Below, piece by piece: positions 1-10,715 of a stretch of DNA of 64,000 nucleotides; within the stretch, counting starts at the first letter, position 1, and each line of letters opens with the position of its first letter. The position numbers and the translations under genes are program-made. Under the pieces are notes generated by a model. The model made no database searches. It was given only the letters and a program-made list of their open reading frames with translations, and had not been told where the DNA came from. The stretch is from Tulasnella sp. 424 (lineage: Eukaryota > Basidiomycota > Agaricomycetes > Cantharellales > Tulasnellaceae). The stretch lies in assembly GCA_019633425.1 (NCBI GenBank), contig WSUB01000044.1, positions 186,001-250,000 on the forward strand, in the 5' to 3' direction.

Positions 1-1
1 C

Positions 2-1920
2 TCATTGCCCAACAATCGCGAAAATGTCGTGCAGGTCCATCGACCCGAGCGAATCGTCCTCCGAGTCATCATATTCCCCATACCACTCGTCTTGTGTTTC
101 CGGCTCATCGTCGTCATTGAGTCCCACAATCACCTCACATCCGGTGATGTCCTTGAGCTCCTCAACGTCGTCGTAGTCCATGTCGCTCACTCCCGCTATG
201 TCAAGACGCTCCAGCTTATCGGGCCAGTGAATGGTAGTTTCTCCGTCCTGGTTTACCGCGTCGCCTTTTGGGCGATCGCCATATCGTCTCCTGGCGAATT
301 CGAACACATCTTCACGAGGTGTCGGGAAACCGCAGAACTCCACTTTGCGAAGGCGTGGGCAGCGCCATTCCACCGTGTTTCCATCGCATACGCGCTCCGT
401 GAGATACTGGATCAGCTTCGAAGCTCCTCTGGAACCTAGGATGGAAAGCTCGGTGATATTAGGAATCCACTCGAAAATACGACGATGTGACGAGTCGTCG
501 GGATCGACGAGTTCGTAGAAGCAGACGGAACCTGCGATGATGCCAGGTGGAGATATTGCTCTGAGGTTTAGATTTGTTTGTAACCATGTGAGTTGGTTTT
601 GCAAGTCCTGGGGTTTGTTGATGCGTGGATGGAGCTTGAAACACTGATGATTCGTCTTGCGATAAACCAAAATGCTGACTTCACCCCCCTGGATCGTCAG
701 GTAAACGGTTTCTGCTTCGGCCAAGGCGTATTGCATGGCGGGAAGCAGATGTTCCAAGCTGGAATTGATGTCTGGGAGTGGGGTTTGTTGGTTGTACCTC
801 TGGGGAGCAATGAGGAACGTCCTAAATCGTGGAGTCTGGATCGATCGGAGAAGAAATGAAGTGGCTTGGTGACTTATATCTTGAAGGGCGAGATCCTTGA
901 GATGCGGGAGAGCGATACTGGGAGTGGTTGAGGGAGCATCCGTAATGTCGGGGTCGGCCATTGTAAGCTCCAAGACCTCAAGTCCAGGGGAGTGCTCGAG
1001 AATCCTGAACAAATGGGAAATGGAAGGGGCCCGGCAGGACGTGAGGACCAGAGCCGATAATCCCTTCAGCTCTACTGAGGCCCAATCGATCGACACCATG
1101 TCCACTCTAAGCTCCTTTAGCTGCGACGTGGCCCCGCCAAATGGGTTGGCCACGAGACGCGTCCTGTCACTACACCTAACCCACGCCCTTCGGAGACTTG
1201 GTAGATGTGTTTCAACAATTCGGCAGATCCGCGGGTCAATAAATGCGGGAATGTCGAGGTGTAATGTCGTCCACTTTGGGGCCAACGGGATGACAGCGTG
1301 AAGGAACGCAGTTACATCCCTTTGGTGAGGCATGGTGGACTCTCGACCGCGAGGGTCGAAGGATGTCTCCCTCCATAGACATCTGATGTTCAAGAGACTC
1401 CCTTTCGCCCTCCGGATGACGGTAGGTAAAAAGGGGGGAGGGCACGTTGATTCCAATACCGCCCAAAGACTTGGTGTCCCGCTAACCAAACTCCTCCACC
1501 CCGAGAAGACGGATGCCAACGTCTTGAGTCTTGCCAAGTGGGTAGGGAATGTAGGTGGGCACAGTAGATCGCTGTCCAGTACAGTGTGGAATATCTCGAC
1601 CACCACCTCCACAGGCAATCGGTTGATGGGGAGGAACGCGTTTCTTCGCTTCTTAGCTTGAACGATCCGGGCTTTCATGCTGGCTTCTAGAGTCGCTAAA
1701 GTGCTTTTCAGAGCCTCGATGGCATCTTGAGCCTCTGTCAAAGATAGCGGGATACAAGCTGCTCTACAAGCCAAGGGGTGGGTCAAAGCGGTATTTGACT
1801 TTCGACTGGTTATGCTCACTGGTCGAGCGGGTACTCGTCGCACAAGCGGTTCTCCCAGCAGATACTCTTGAATAGGATACCAGACGCATCGTTGATCGCA
1901 GCCTTCGATGCTGCTTTCAT
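2..1920 (-). CDS. F-box-like protein A1 (array family A)
   Basis: This is a two-exon gene. Exon 1 (1820-1920, 101 nt) encodes a 33-residue leader beginning MKAASKAAIND. A 56-nt phase-2 GT-AG intron (1764-1819) follows, and exon 2 runs to a TGA at 2-4, giving about 620 aa. A helical, charged stretch (residues ~42-75, rich in E, K and R) precedes an F-box-like motif (about 78-135) with the LPVEVVVEIFHTVL core and a later SLWAVLE. The rest is Leu-rich and LRR-like. The tail is acidic and ends in a DIF motif. By analogy with known F-box proteins it would bind Skp1 in an SCF ubiquitin ligase and select substrates through the Leu-rich part, but the target is unknown. I chose the start because all six A genes share this exon 1. 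The open frame continues upstream to 2164 but is not conserved. This is the only A gene that keeps the long C-terminal tail intact among those compared with A4 and A6. Confidence 0.8.
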
Positions 1921-2388
1921 GGTTCCGGAGGGAGGAGGTCGGATTGTTTAAGCCAAACAGAAGACGTAGGGAGGTCGGCGATGTCCGGAATCCGAATGTG
2001 TGGGAAATGACCATCCATAGGGCAGTCCGAATTTGGAAACCGTACGTAGTTTTCTCAGCCAATTTCAAGCCGTCTACAGCCGTTCCCTGAAGAAGGACTT
2101 TTTTCCTCTCTTCACCCCGCACGTAACGCCTGTCACATATTTTCATTTGGACGGCACCACTCATCCTCGAGTGTACAAATCTTGGCCCGTGCCCATCCTA
2201 TATCGATGAAATAAACCTAAAACATATCGTGGCTATAGAGCCCATTGTTTTCGAACGCGTGTGGCCTAAACTGCTTTCTTTCCGCTGGTGAGGTGTCGGT
2301 ACGGTCAGATGCAGGGTACAATCGTTACTGAGCTTGCTGTTCAAGCCTTCCACGGCACCGTATCTAATCATGAAGCATCTAGATCAGT
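1921..2388. other. 5' spacer of the A1/B1 unit, partly rearranged
   Basis: This is the start of the divergent spacer between A1 and the broken B1 locus. It differs from the spacers of the other units. Bases 1981-2012 match, in reverse complement and with about an 11-base gap, a block near 6601-6641 that is in the opposite orientation at the other units. No gene is seen. Confidence 0.5.
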
Positions 2389-2934
2389 ACCCAATCGGCC
2401 TAGATCCGTTCGAAACTCCGCTTGAACCCGTTTCGCTGAGTAAGCGGCGCACTTTCGACTTGGCTCGTGTCATGTGATGAACCGGAAGCTCAAAACTAAA
2501 GAGAACACGAAGACGACTATCGCAAAGACTGCGGTGGGGGAATCGGCGCAAAGGGTGCGGCCTAGGGTGTTCACGTCCGGATAGATACCAACGAGCTAGA
2601 CAACTGTAATTATTGTTATTGCTCGGATGGAGAAAGTATAGCAGAAACAAATTTAAATAGATTCTTCAGACTCCCATTGATGTGGCAAATGTGTTCGAGA
2701 GCGATTTATAGAATGAGTTTATTGTATAAGAGAAGTAATAGATACATTTGTCTCTATGTATCCGGGCGTGAACACCCTAGACCGCACCCATCCCCCCACC
2801 GCAGTCTTTGCGATGGTCGTCTTCGTGTTTTCTTTGTTTTGAGCTTCCGGTTCATAACATGGAGCCAAGTCGAAAGTGCGCCGCTTACTCGGCGAAACAG
2901 ATTAAAGCGGAGTTTCGAACGGGGCCGATTGAGT
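2389..2934. mobile_element. Foldback/MITE-like element with ~180-200 bp terminal inverted repeats
   Basis: The left arm (2389-~2588) and the right arm (~2755-2934) are inverted copies with high identity and a few indels. The outermost bases read ACCCAATCGGCC on the left and ACTCAATCGGCC on the right in reverse complement. The central ~166 bp is AT-rich and non-coding. A 5-bp direct repeat TCAGT flanks the element (2384-2388 and 2935-2939) and may be a target-site duplication. No transposase is encoded, so it would be non-autonomous. The superfamily cannot be assigned from this copy alone. Confidence 0.65.
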
Positions 2935-2939
2935 TCAGT

Positions 2940-3382
2940 GTACGCTCTGCCAGGTGGGGTGAACAGAGTTCTGGTCCGGACTGGAACAACCTTCCACTAA
3001 AGGAATATAGTAACTTTGCTTAACAGAGTACACGACTGACAGCTCATTTCGCATCATTGATCTTTCCGTAAGCCTGAGGGTATCCAAAGGCGATGCATTG
3101 GCCTTGAAAGTGAGGACTGGCAACTGGGGTGCATCGAACATTGGATGTCACGAAGATCACGTGCGGGGTGAGGCGAGAAAAAAAAGGTCCGATTTCTTCA
3201 GGGAACGGCTGTAGCTTATTTTGGCCGAAAATGCTCGGGTCAGGTTTCAGCCCCGGAAACGGCTCGAACATGGGCTGCTTGTTCTCACACATCGCCGCCG
3301 TGTCCTGAACCGGAATGCTATCACTCTCCCCCCGTGAAAGGACCTCCATCGTCTAACAAAATCAAAGTTTGTTCAGATCTTC
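2940..3382. other. Locus-specific spacer segment with an unsupported 101-codon minus-strand ORF
   Basis: This stretch lies between the foldback element and the conserved block before B1. It has no counterpart in the other units that I can see. It holds a minus-strand open frame (3044-3349, 101 codons) with no recognisable domain. Its ATG lies in a spacer block (GGACCTCCATC) that is also present where no such ORF exists, so I do not call it a gene. Confidence 0.4.
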
Positions 3383-3577
3383 ATGCATCACACGAGCGTG
3401 GCTGTTTTCGCTAGTATAAACTAGTTGTTCTCGAGCTTACTTGGGAAAGGCTTCAAAGGGGCAGCTCAGGAGGACATCACTCCAATAGGAACAACATCGA
3501 ATGGAGTGACCGATAAAAAGGAAGGGAGTCAACAATTAGCGAATATGCTTGCTGCTGCTGGAGGGCTTGAGGTTTGA
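3383..3577 (+). pseudogene. Broken copy of the conserved ~65-codon ORF upstream of B genes
   Basis: This matches the 65-residue ORFs at 10351-10548 and 19220-19417 (start MHHTS, end GGLEV then stop). Here the thirteenth residue or so is followed by an in-frame TAG (codons AGT ATA AAC TAG). The rest stays in frame with the other copies. The function of the ORF family is unknown. Confidence 0.5.
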
Positions 3578-3761
3578 AATATTATATACCAGTCTAATGA
3601 ATCGATAATTGGGTGCTGCACTGCACCTTTTCGATTACAGCTGGGCACCTCTCATTAAGAGCGTTTATAGAAGGTACCGAGCTCCCGTGCCTGAGAGCGA
3701 GGTTCGCAAACTTGGAACCTCCACCAACCTTCACCACCGGCCGTCCCAACATCCACCGTGC

Positions 3762-4219
3762 ATAAAGGGTCCATCTGGACATTCTGTTTTTGAGGCCACA
3801 AGAACTCTTCCTAGGAGTATTCATGACGAAAATAAGGAACTTCAAGAAGTCACCCTCGACCGGTATTGCCGGAAAGTCGGTCTATCTATACCCGAACCGC
3901 ATGGACCTGACCCACTTGTAGCCGCCCTAGGCCAGATATCAGCCCACATCAGCGCTTCCTAGACGACGTCAATAACAACTTAGATTCCATGAAGCTTACT
4001 CTTAAAGCAGTCTTGGACGAGCTTGGCTCACAAATCAGAGCAGCTCGGAGGAAGCGAAACACCTTCCTTCCGATCTTCCGTCTCCCACCAGAACTTCTCT
4101 CAAACATATTTCACGTTACATTGGAAACTCATCTTACACGTGGGATCACCAAACCCCATATTTGGACCGCCTGAAAGCATTGGCGTCGGTCTGCTCCGTC
4201 TGGCTGGTCCACTCCGAGT
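3762..4219 (+). pseudogene. F-box family B pseudogene B1
   Basis: This is homologous to intact B4 and B5. The start codon has become ATA (3762-3764). Exon 1 and the intron (donor CCG|GTATTG, acceptor CCCTAG) are still recognisable, followed by the F-box core FRLPPELLSNIFHVTLE. A one-base deletion near 4157 (CCACCA to CCCCA relative to B4) shifts the frame to a stop. Sequence similar to B4 ends at about 4215, where the F-box region joins directly to the sequence normally found in the 3' spacer. At least 1.8 kb of the gene is missing. Confidence 0.8.
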
Positions 4220-4508
4220 CCCTTTCGTTGGCTAGTGATCAAACGAATGATTCCTATTTCAAGAGCCCATATCATTCCGAATGCGACGCGAATGATGCAT
4301 TCGATGCAGCGAGAGGCGACGAATGGCAATGGAGGGAATGTATGTGTTCAAGAATTGCCACGAGGCTATCACTGGAGGTTTCACCGACCTCATGAAGATT
4401 ATTCAGCGGAGAAGGTGAAGAAAATAGCACGTAGAACCATAGCAAACGATATACACGCAATAGATCGGCAAAATATTATATATAACGCGCTCTTCAATCG
4501 CTGAGATC
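4220..4508. repeat. Conserved 3' spacer of array unit 1 (truncated)
   Basis: This holds the last part of the spacer found 3' of every unit (compare 7860-8135, 11620-11960, 16640-16846 and 21840-22188). Shared strings include CCTTTCGTTGGCTAGTGATCAA and a GATGCATTCGATGCAG-type block. It leads straight into the 3' end of A2. Confidence 0.7.
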
Positions 4509-6351
4509 CTAGTCATCGCCAAAAAGATCATCCATCGAATCGTCACGGAGTCCCAGGATCAGGTCACATCCAGTGATGTCCTTGAGCTCCTCAACGGCCT
4601 CGTAGTCCATGTCGCTCACCCCCGTTATGTCGAGACACTCCAGTTTATCGGGCCAGTGAATCGTAGTTTCTCCGTCCTGGTTTACCGCGTCGTCTTTTGG
4701 GCGGTCGCCATATCGCCTCCTGGCGAATTCGAACACATCCTCACGAGGAGTTGGGAAGCCGCAGAACACCACTTCGCGAAGGCGTGGACAGCGCCATTCC
4801 ACTTTGTTCCAATCACATACGCGTTCCGTGAGGTACTGGATCAGCTTCGACGCTCCGCTTGGATCGCGGATGACAAGCTCGGTGATATTAGGGATCCACT
4901 CGAAAATAAGACGGTAGGATGCGTCCTTGGGATCGAGGAGTTCGGAGAAGCGGACGGAACTCGCGGTGATGCCAGATGCAGACAACGTTTTAAGGTCTAG
5001 ATTTCTTTGTAACCAGGTGATATGGTCCTGCAAGCCTCGGTGTCCGTTGGTTGTCCAACAAAGCTTGAAACACGGATCATCCGGGCCACGATTAACCATG
5101 AAGTTGACTTCCCTCCCCCAGATCGAGAATTCGACGGTTTTTGAATCGTTCAAGGCACACTGCATGGCGATAAGCAAGTGTTCCAAGGTAGAATTGATAT
5201 CTGGGGGTGGGGTTCGTTCATCGTAATATATGGGGGAGATGAGAACGGTCCGAAATCTTGGAGTATGGATTGATCGAAGAAGAAGTGAAGCGGCTTGTTG
5301 TGACATATACCGGAGAGCGAGGTCTTTGAGATGCGGAAGAAAGATACTGGGAATGGTCGAGGGAGCGTCCGTAATGTCGAGGTCGACCTTAGTAAGCTCC
5401 AAGACCTGAAGCCCAGGAGAGCGCTCGAGAATTACGAGCAGTTGGGAAATGGAAGGGGCTTCGCATGACGTGAGGACCAGAACCGATAAGCCATTCAGCT
5501 CTACTGTGGTCCAATCGATCAACACCATGTCCAATCTAAGCTCCTTTAGTTGCGACATGGCCCCGCCAAATGGATTGGTCACGAGACGCATGCTGTCACT
5601 CCTAACCGATGCCCTTCGGAGACTTGGTAGATGTGTCTCAAGGATACGGTCGATCCACGGGTCGTGGGACACGCGAATGTCGAGGTGCAATGCCGCCCAC
5701 TGTTGCGCCAACGGGATGACAGCGGAAAGGAACGCAGTTCCATCGCTTTGGTGATGCATGGCGACCTCTAGATCGAGATCGTCGAAGTATCTCCCCCTCA
5801 CTAAACATCTGATGCTCAAGAGACTCCCTTTTGCTTTCCGGATGACGGTAGGTAAAATGGAGGGAGGGCACGTCGACTCCAATACCGCCCAAAGACTTGG
5901 TGTCCCGCTAACCAAACTCCTCCAGACTGAGAAGACGGTTGCCAACGTCCTGAGTCTTGCCAAATGGGTAGGGGCTATAGGCGGACATAGTACATCGCTG
6001 TCCAATACAGTGTGGAATATCTCGACCAACACCTCCACGGGCAATCGGTTGATGGGGAGGAACGCGTTTCTTCGCTTCCTAGCTTGAATGAGCCGGGGTT
6101 TCAGGCTGTTTTCTAGAGTTGCTATGGTGGTTTCAAGAATATCCATGGCATCCTGTGCTTCTGTTACCGATAGCGGGGTACAAGCTGCTCTACAAGCCAA
6201 GTGGTGGGTCGAAGAGCCCCGGTATTTTACTTTCGACTGGTTGTACTCACGGGTTGAGCAGATACTCATCGCGTACGCCGTTGTCCGGGCAGACACTCTT
6301 GGATAGAGTACCAACCGCGTCGTTAATTGCAGCCGTCGAATCAGCTTTCAT
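4509..6351 (-). CDS. F-box-like protein A2
   Basis: Exon 1 is 6251-6351 (101 nt, beginning MKADSTAAINDAVG), intron 6190-6250 is 61 nt, and exon 2 is 4509-6189. The product is 593 aa. The F-box-like core is LPVEVLVEIFHTVLDSD, and a Leu-rich C-terminal half follows. The tail is shorter than in A1 (DSMDDLFGDD), but a hydrophobic-D-hydrophobic-F motif is kept in an acidic setting. The frame is open with no visible defect. It lies head-to-head with the wrecked B2 locus. F-box function (Skp1 binding, substrate recruitment) is inferred from the family. Confidence 0.8.
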
Positions 6352-6837
6352 GGTGGAGCGAGGAGGGGATAGCAGGTGGTCGTTAAAATACGAGATCTAG
6401 GGAGGTCGGCGAGCGGTAATGTACCGGTCCACAACACGCCGGCCATGTGTGAGAAACCGCAGGCCATGTTCGGGATGCTTCCAAAGCCGAAACATGATGC
6501 GGTCATTCTCTGCTAAAATGTAATGGTTAGGCTGATTTCCACTGAGAGAACTATACGTATAAGTAATTTCCCGAATTCAATATGTGCTGGACACGGGCGG
6601 TCATTTCCCACACATGCGCCGCGTGTTCGGATTCCGGACATTCCCAACCTCCCCTTGTGTTCAAAGTCAAAGTTTGTTCAGGTCTCCATGCATCACATGG
6701 GCGTTGCTGCGGGAGGACTGGAGGTATGAGAATATGCTAAACCAGTCTAGTGAATCGATGATTGGGGTGCTGTGCTGCACCTTTTTTTGATTTCAGCCGG
6801 GCGCCCCTCATTAAGGCCGTTTATAGAAGGACAGTAC
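6352..6837. promoter_or_regulatory. 5' spacer between A2 and the B2 remnant
   Basis: This is a conserved divergent spacer shared with 10015-10350, 13816-14150 and 18887-19219. It includes the blocks GAGAAACCGCAGGCCATGTTCGG and GTTCAGGTCTCCATGCATCAC. The small upstream ORF present at B3 and B5 is collapsed here to a few codons (start MHH, end GGLEV), with both ends kept. It probably carries the A2 promoter. No individual element can be named. Confidence 0.5.
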
Positions 6838-7470
6838 CGGTGGTCTTCCATCTATAAACCTACCTCCTCTTGGAGAAAGGACACGAAGTCGTTGGAACGG
6901 TTCGCTCAGGGTCAAAGACAACCTTTCTTCGCAACAAGCTCAGCAAGTTTGTTGAGGGGGGAAAGCTCCGCTTTGCGATCGTTCAAGACATCGTCCCCAA
7001 GGGGGCATTCGACGACGTGTTGAAGACGTACACATTTGACTCGGTAATGCATACAAGTGCTCTACCACGGACGCGTAGGTTGCTTGACCATGCTATTGTA
7101 TCGAGATCTGCTAACGGAGGTGCATCTCACACAGGAAGGACATCAAAAAGGAGATGCTTGACCCGGCCATCAACGGTATCATCAGTATCCTCGAGTCCAT
7201 CAGCACTTGTGCACCGACAGTCAAAAGAGTTGTGATCACGGCTAGCATTGCGAGTATTGTAAACATCCCCAAAGGGAATTGGCCTGGCAAGGTCTACACT
7301 GAACAAGATTGGAATCCTGTACGCGTTCGCCCTCATCACACTGGCGTAATTCTCTAATCCCCCCTCCTTCATACCAGCTAACACTTGAAGAGTCGCTCAG
7401 TAACCCGTTACTTGGCTACGTCGGTAGCAAGCCCGATACGGGACCGATCAAAAAGGCTACTAGACGACTA
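6838..7470 (+). pseudogene. F-box family B pseudogene B2, deleted and interrupted
   Basis: Only fragments of a B gene remain. Before the insertion is the block GGTGGTCTTCCATCTATAAACC, matching 15020-15050 in B4. After it, CCCGATACGGGACCGATCAA continues the same B reading region, followed at once by the last bases of the gene (ACTAGACGACTAGGATGAC). Exon 1, the F-box and most of the Leu-rich part are deleted. A foreign reductase fragment (6865-7431) sits exactly between two B sequences that are adjacent in B4 and B5. Confidence 0.75.
6865..7431 (+). pseudogene. NADPH-dependent reductase (DFR/GRE2-like) gene fragment inserted in B2
   Basis: The translated pieces resemble the extended short-chain dehydrogenase family that includes dihydroflavonol reductases and yeast Gre2. 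They are LLEKGHEVVGTVRSGSK (second Rossmann strand), a DIVPKGAFDDVL segment, VKRVVITASIASIV, and finally YVGSK, which fits the catalytic YxxxK. The N-terminal GxxGxxG motif and everything after YxxxK are absent. Two intron-like gaps remain (~7060-7136 and ~7319-7379, ending in CAG), so the copy came from genomic DNA and not from mRNA. Without both ends it cannot make a working enzyme. Confidence 0.75.
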
Positions 7471-8135
7471 GGATGACTATTACGAGTGTTGGATTTGTTG
7501 GCAGTAAGAGCTTGTGGGCAACGATATCGATGCTCTGAGTTGGATGTAAGTTATGGTTCGCCGGTAAAATGGGCCCGGAGGGACAGGAGCGGCTCTTTCC
7601 AAGTGAAGTCCATCACTGAGGGAGTTGATTCAGTGGAATCCTAGCTGTGCAACATTCCTCCGCACGGATCCGGCGCCGAGCTGATACCATCCTCGGGTTC
7701 TACATTGAGTCCTGTCCTTGACTGGTTGTACTCGCTATTCATGTGGTACGACATCCTGTTAGCACACTATCTGGACGGAAACTAACATAATAGTGCCCCG
7801 TTAATCTGCCGTTTCGAGTCGCGCTTATTTGGGTTCTCCGCACTCCGATCACGAGGGTTCAGCTCGTTATCGTCTCTTTCGTTGGCTAGTGAGCAAAACT
7901 TCCTCTATAAAAAGCACATATCATTCTAAATTCGACGCGAATGATGCATCCGATGCAGGGAGAGGCGACGGAAGGCAATGGAGGGAATGTATGTGCTCAA
8001 GAATCGCCATGAGGCCATCATTGTAGGTTTTGCCGACCTCATCAAGATTATTACGCGGATAAGGGGAAGAAAATAACATGTAGGATCACAACAGACGATA
8101 TACACACGATAGAAAGGTAAAAAATTACGCGCTGT
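7471..8135. repeat. Conserved 3' spacer of array unit 2
   Basis: This repeats, with divergence, the sequences at 11236-11960, 16230-16846 and 21434-22188. Recognisable blocks are TTGGATGTAAGTTATGGTT, GGACGGAAACTAACA and GAATGATGCATCCGATGCAGG. It ends at the A3 stop codon. No gene is seen. Confidence 0.7.
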
Positions 8136-10014
8136 TCAATCGCTGAGGTCCGAGCTGAGGTCCGAGTCACTACCGCCGAAAATGTCGCGCTCTAGCGCAT
8201 CGGCTCTACGTAATCCTAGGATCAGCTCACATCCCGTGATGTCCTTGAGCTCCTCAACGGCTTCGTAGTCCATGTCGTTCACTCCCTTTATGTTGAGACA
8301 CTCCAGCTTATCGGGCCAGCGAATCGTAGTTTCTCCGTCCTGGTTTACCGCGTCGCCTTTTGGGCGGTCGCCATATCGCCTCCTGGCGAATTCGAACACA
8401 TCTTGACGAGGTGTTGGGAAGCCGCGGAACTCCACTTTGCGAAGGCGTGGACAGCGCCATCCGGCCTTGTTCCCATCGCATACGCGTTCCGTGAGGGATT
8501 GGATCAGCTTCGCCACCCCGCTTGAATCGTAGACGACAAGCTCAGTAATATTAGGAATCCACTCGAAAATAAGATGATGTGATGCGGCCTTGGGATCGAG
8601 GGCTTGGGAGATGTGGACGGAACCTGCTGTAATGCCAGATGCAGATAACGTTTTAAGATCTAGATTTCTTTGTAACCAAGCGATATGGTTCTGCAAGCCG
8701 GGGAGTCCATTGATACCCCAACAAAGCTTGAAACACGGATCATCCGGGCCACGAGAAACCATGAGGTTGACTTTACTCTCCAAGATCTTGAGGTTGACGG
8801 TTTTTGCTTCGTTCAAGGCACATCGCATGGCGGGAAGCAAGTGTTCCAGCTTATAATTGATATCTGGGAATGGGGTTGGTCCACCGTACACTCTCGGGGC
8901 GATAAGAATTGTCCGAAATCTTGGAGTATGGATTGATTGGAGAAGAAGTAAAGTGGCTTGGTGACTAATATCCCGGAGGGCGAGGTCTTTGAGATGCGGA
9001 AGAACGATGATGGGAATGGTTGAAGGAGCGTCCGTAATGTCGGGGTCGGCCGTTTTCAGCTCCAAGGCCTGAAGCCCAGGAGAGTGCTCGAGAATCGCGA
9101 GCAGATGGGAAATGGAAGGGGCTCGGCAGGACTTGAGGACCAAAGCCGATAAGCCCTTCAGCTCTACAGAGGCCCAATCGATCGACACCTCGTGCAATCT
9201 AAGCTCCTTCAGTTGTGACGTGGCCCCGCCAAACGGGTTGGCCACGAGAGCCCTGTCGTCACTCCTGACCGACGCCCTTCGGAGACTTGGTAGATGTGCC
9301 TCAACGATCTGGTAGGCCGGCGGTTCGATGAACACGGGAATTTCGAGGTGCAATGTCGCCCACTTTTGGGCCAACGGGATGACAGCGTGAAGGAACGCAG
9401 TTACATCCCTTCGGTGAGGCATGGCAACCCCTTGGCCGCGGCGGGCGAAGTCTCTCCTCCACCATAAACATCTGATGTTCAAGAGACACCCTTTTGCCTT
9501 CCGGATGACGGTAGGTAAAATGGAGGGAGGGCACGTCGATTCCAATACCGCCCAAAGACTTGGTGTCCCGCTAACCAAACTCCTCCACACCGAGAAGACG
9601 GATGCCAACGTCTTGAGTCGTTCCAAGTGGGTAGGGGTTGTAGGTGGGCACAGTGCATCGGTGTCCAATACAGTGTGGAATATCTCGACCACCACCTCCA
9701 CGGGCAATCGGTTGATGGGGAGGAACGCGTTTCTTCGCTTCCTAGCTTGAACGAGCCGGGGTTTCAGGCTGTTTTCCAGAGTCGCTAGGGTCGTTTCAAG
9801 AACCTCCATGGCATCCTGTGCTTCTGTTACCGATAGCGGGGTACAAGCTACTCTACAAGCCAAGGGGTGGGTCAAAGAGCCCCGGTATTTTACTTCCGAC
9901 TGGTTGTACTCACGGGTCGAGCAGATACTTATCGCGTACGCCGTTCTCCGGGCAGATACTCTTGGATAGAGTACCAACCGCGTCGTTAATCGCAGCCGTC
10001 GAATCCGCTTTCAT
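8136..10014 (-). CDS. F-box-like protein A3
   Basis: Exon 1 is 9914-10014, the intron is 9853-9913 (61 nt) and exon 2 is 8136-9852, giving 605 aa. The leader is MKADSTAAINDAVGTLSKS, the F-box core is LPVEVVVEIFHTVLDTD, and a Leu-rich body follows. The acidic tail contains RDIFGGSDSD. In this copy the open frame extends 51 codons upstream of the chosen ATG, but the same stretch is frameshifted upstream of A5, so it is probably 5' UTR. It lies head-to-head with the defective B3. Confidence 0.8.
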
Positions 10015-10350
10015 GGTAGAGCGAGGAGGGGATAGCAGGTGGTCGTAAAATACAAGATTAGGGAGGTCGGCGAGCGGTAATGTACCGGTCCACAACACGG
10101 CGGCAATGTGTGAGAAACCGCAGACCATGTTCGGGATGCTTCGAAAGCCGAAACATGATGCGGTCATTCCCTGTTAAAGGTTGGGCTGATAGCCACTGAG
10201 AGAACTAAGTACGTATATTTTCCGAATTCAAACATGTCCTGGGCACGGGCGGTCATTTCCCATACATGCGCCGCGTGTTCGGATTCCGGACATTACCCAC
10301 TTTCCCTTGTGGTTAAAGGACCTCCATCGTGAAAGTTTGTTCAGGTCTTC
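10015..10350. promoter_or_regulatory. Conserved divergent 5' spacer of unit 3
   Basis: This is nearly identical over long stretches to 18887-19219 (upstream of A5). Shared features are the TAAAATACAAGAT string, GAACTAAGTACGTATATTTTCC, and CATGCGCCGCGTGTTCGGATTCC. As the only conserved non-coding DNA between paired genes, it most likely holds promoter elements for the A gene and for transcripts running toward B. Confidence 0.5.
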
Positions 10351-10548
10351 ATGCATCACCCGAGCCTGGCTGTTGTCGCCAGTATGGACCAGCTGTTCTC
10401 GAGCTTATTGGGGGGTGGCTTTGAAGGTGCAGTTCAGGATGGCACCACCCCAACTGGAGCGACATGCAATGGAGTGACCGATAAGCCGGAAAGGAGTTGG
10501 CAATTAGCGAATATGCTTGCTGTCGCCGCTAGAGCACTGGAGGTTTGA
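10351..10548 (+). other. Conserved 65-aa small ORF upstream of B3
   Basis: This is an intact open frame beginning MHHPSLAVVASMDQLF and ending LEV. It aligns end to end with the intact ORF at 19220-19417 and the broken one at 3383-3577. It has no signal peptide or known domain. It could be a small peptide, an upstream ORF in the B transcript, or the remnant of another exon. Nonsense or internal deletion in three of the five units argues that it is not essential. Confidence 0.4.
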
Positions 10549-10715
10549 GAATATTCTAAACCAGTCGACTGAATCGATAATTGGGTGCTGCACCCGGCGC
10601 CTCTCATTAAGCCGGTTTATAGAAGGTACCGGGGTCCCCGTGCCTGAGAGCGGGTTTCGCAAACTTGGAAACCGCCACCAACCTTCACCACCGGTCGTCC
10701 CAACATCCACCACGT

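Noticed and set aside
1921..2164. Extension of the A1 open frame up to 2164 (720 codons in total)
   Set aside because: The extra residues read through the intron and the spacer and have no counterpart in A2-A6. The 101-nt exon 1 model fits all copies.
3044..3349. 101-codon minus-strand ORF upstream of the B1 locus
   Set aside because: No domain, no counterpart at other units, and its ATG lies in a conserved spacer block, so coding is not supported.
10015..10167. In-frame upstream extension of A3 (51 codons beginning MTASCFGF)
   Set aside because: The same stretch before A5 is in a different frame because of an indel, so the extension is not conserved as protein. It is treated as 5' UTR or promoter.
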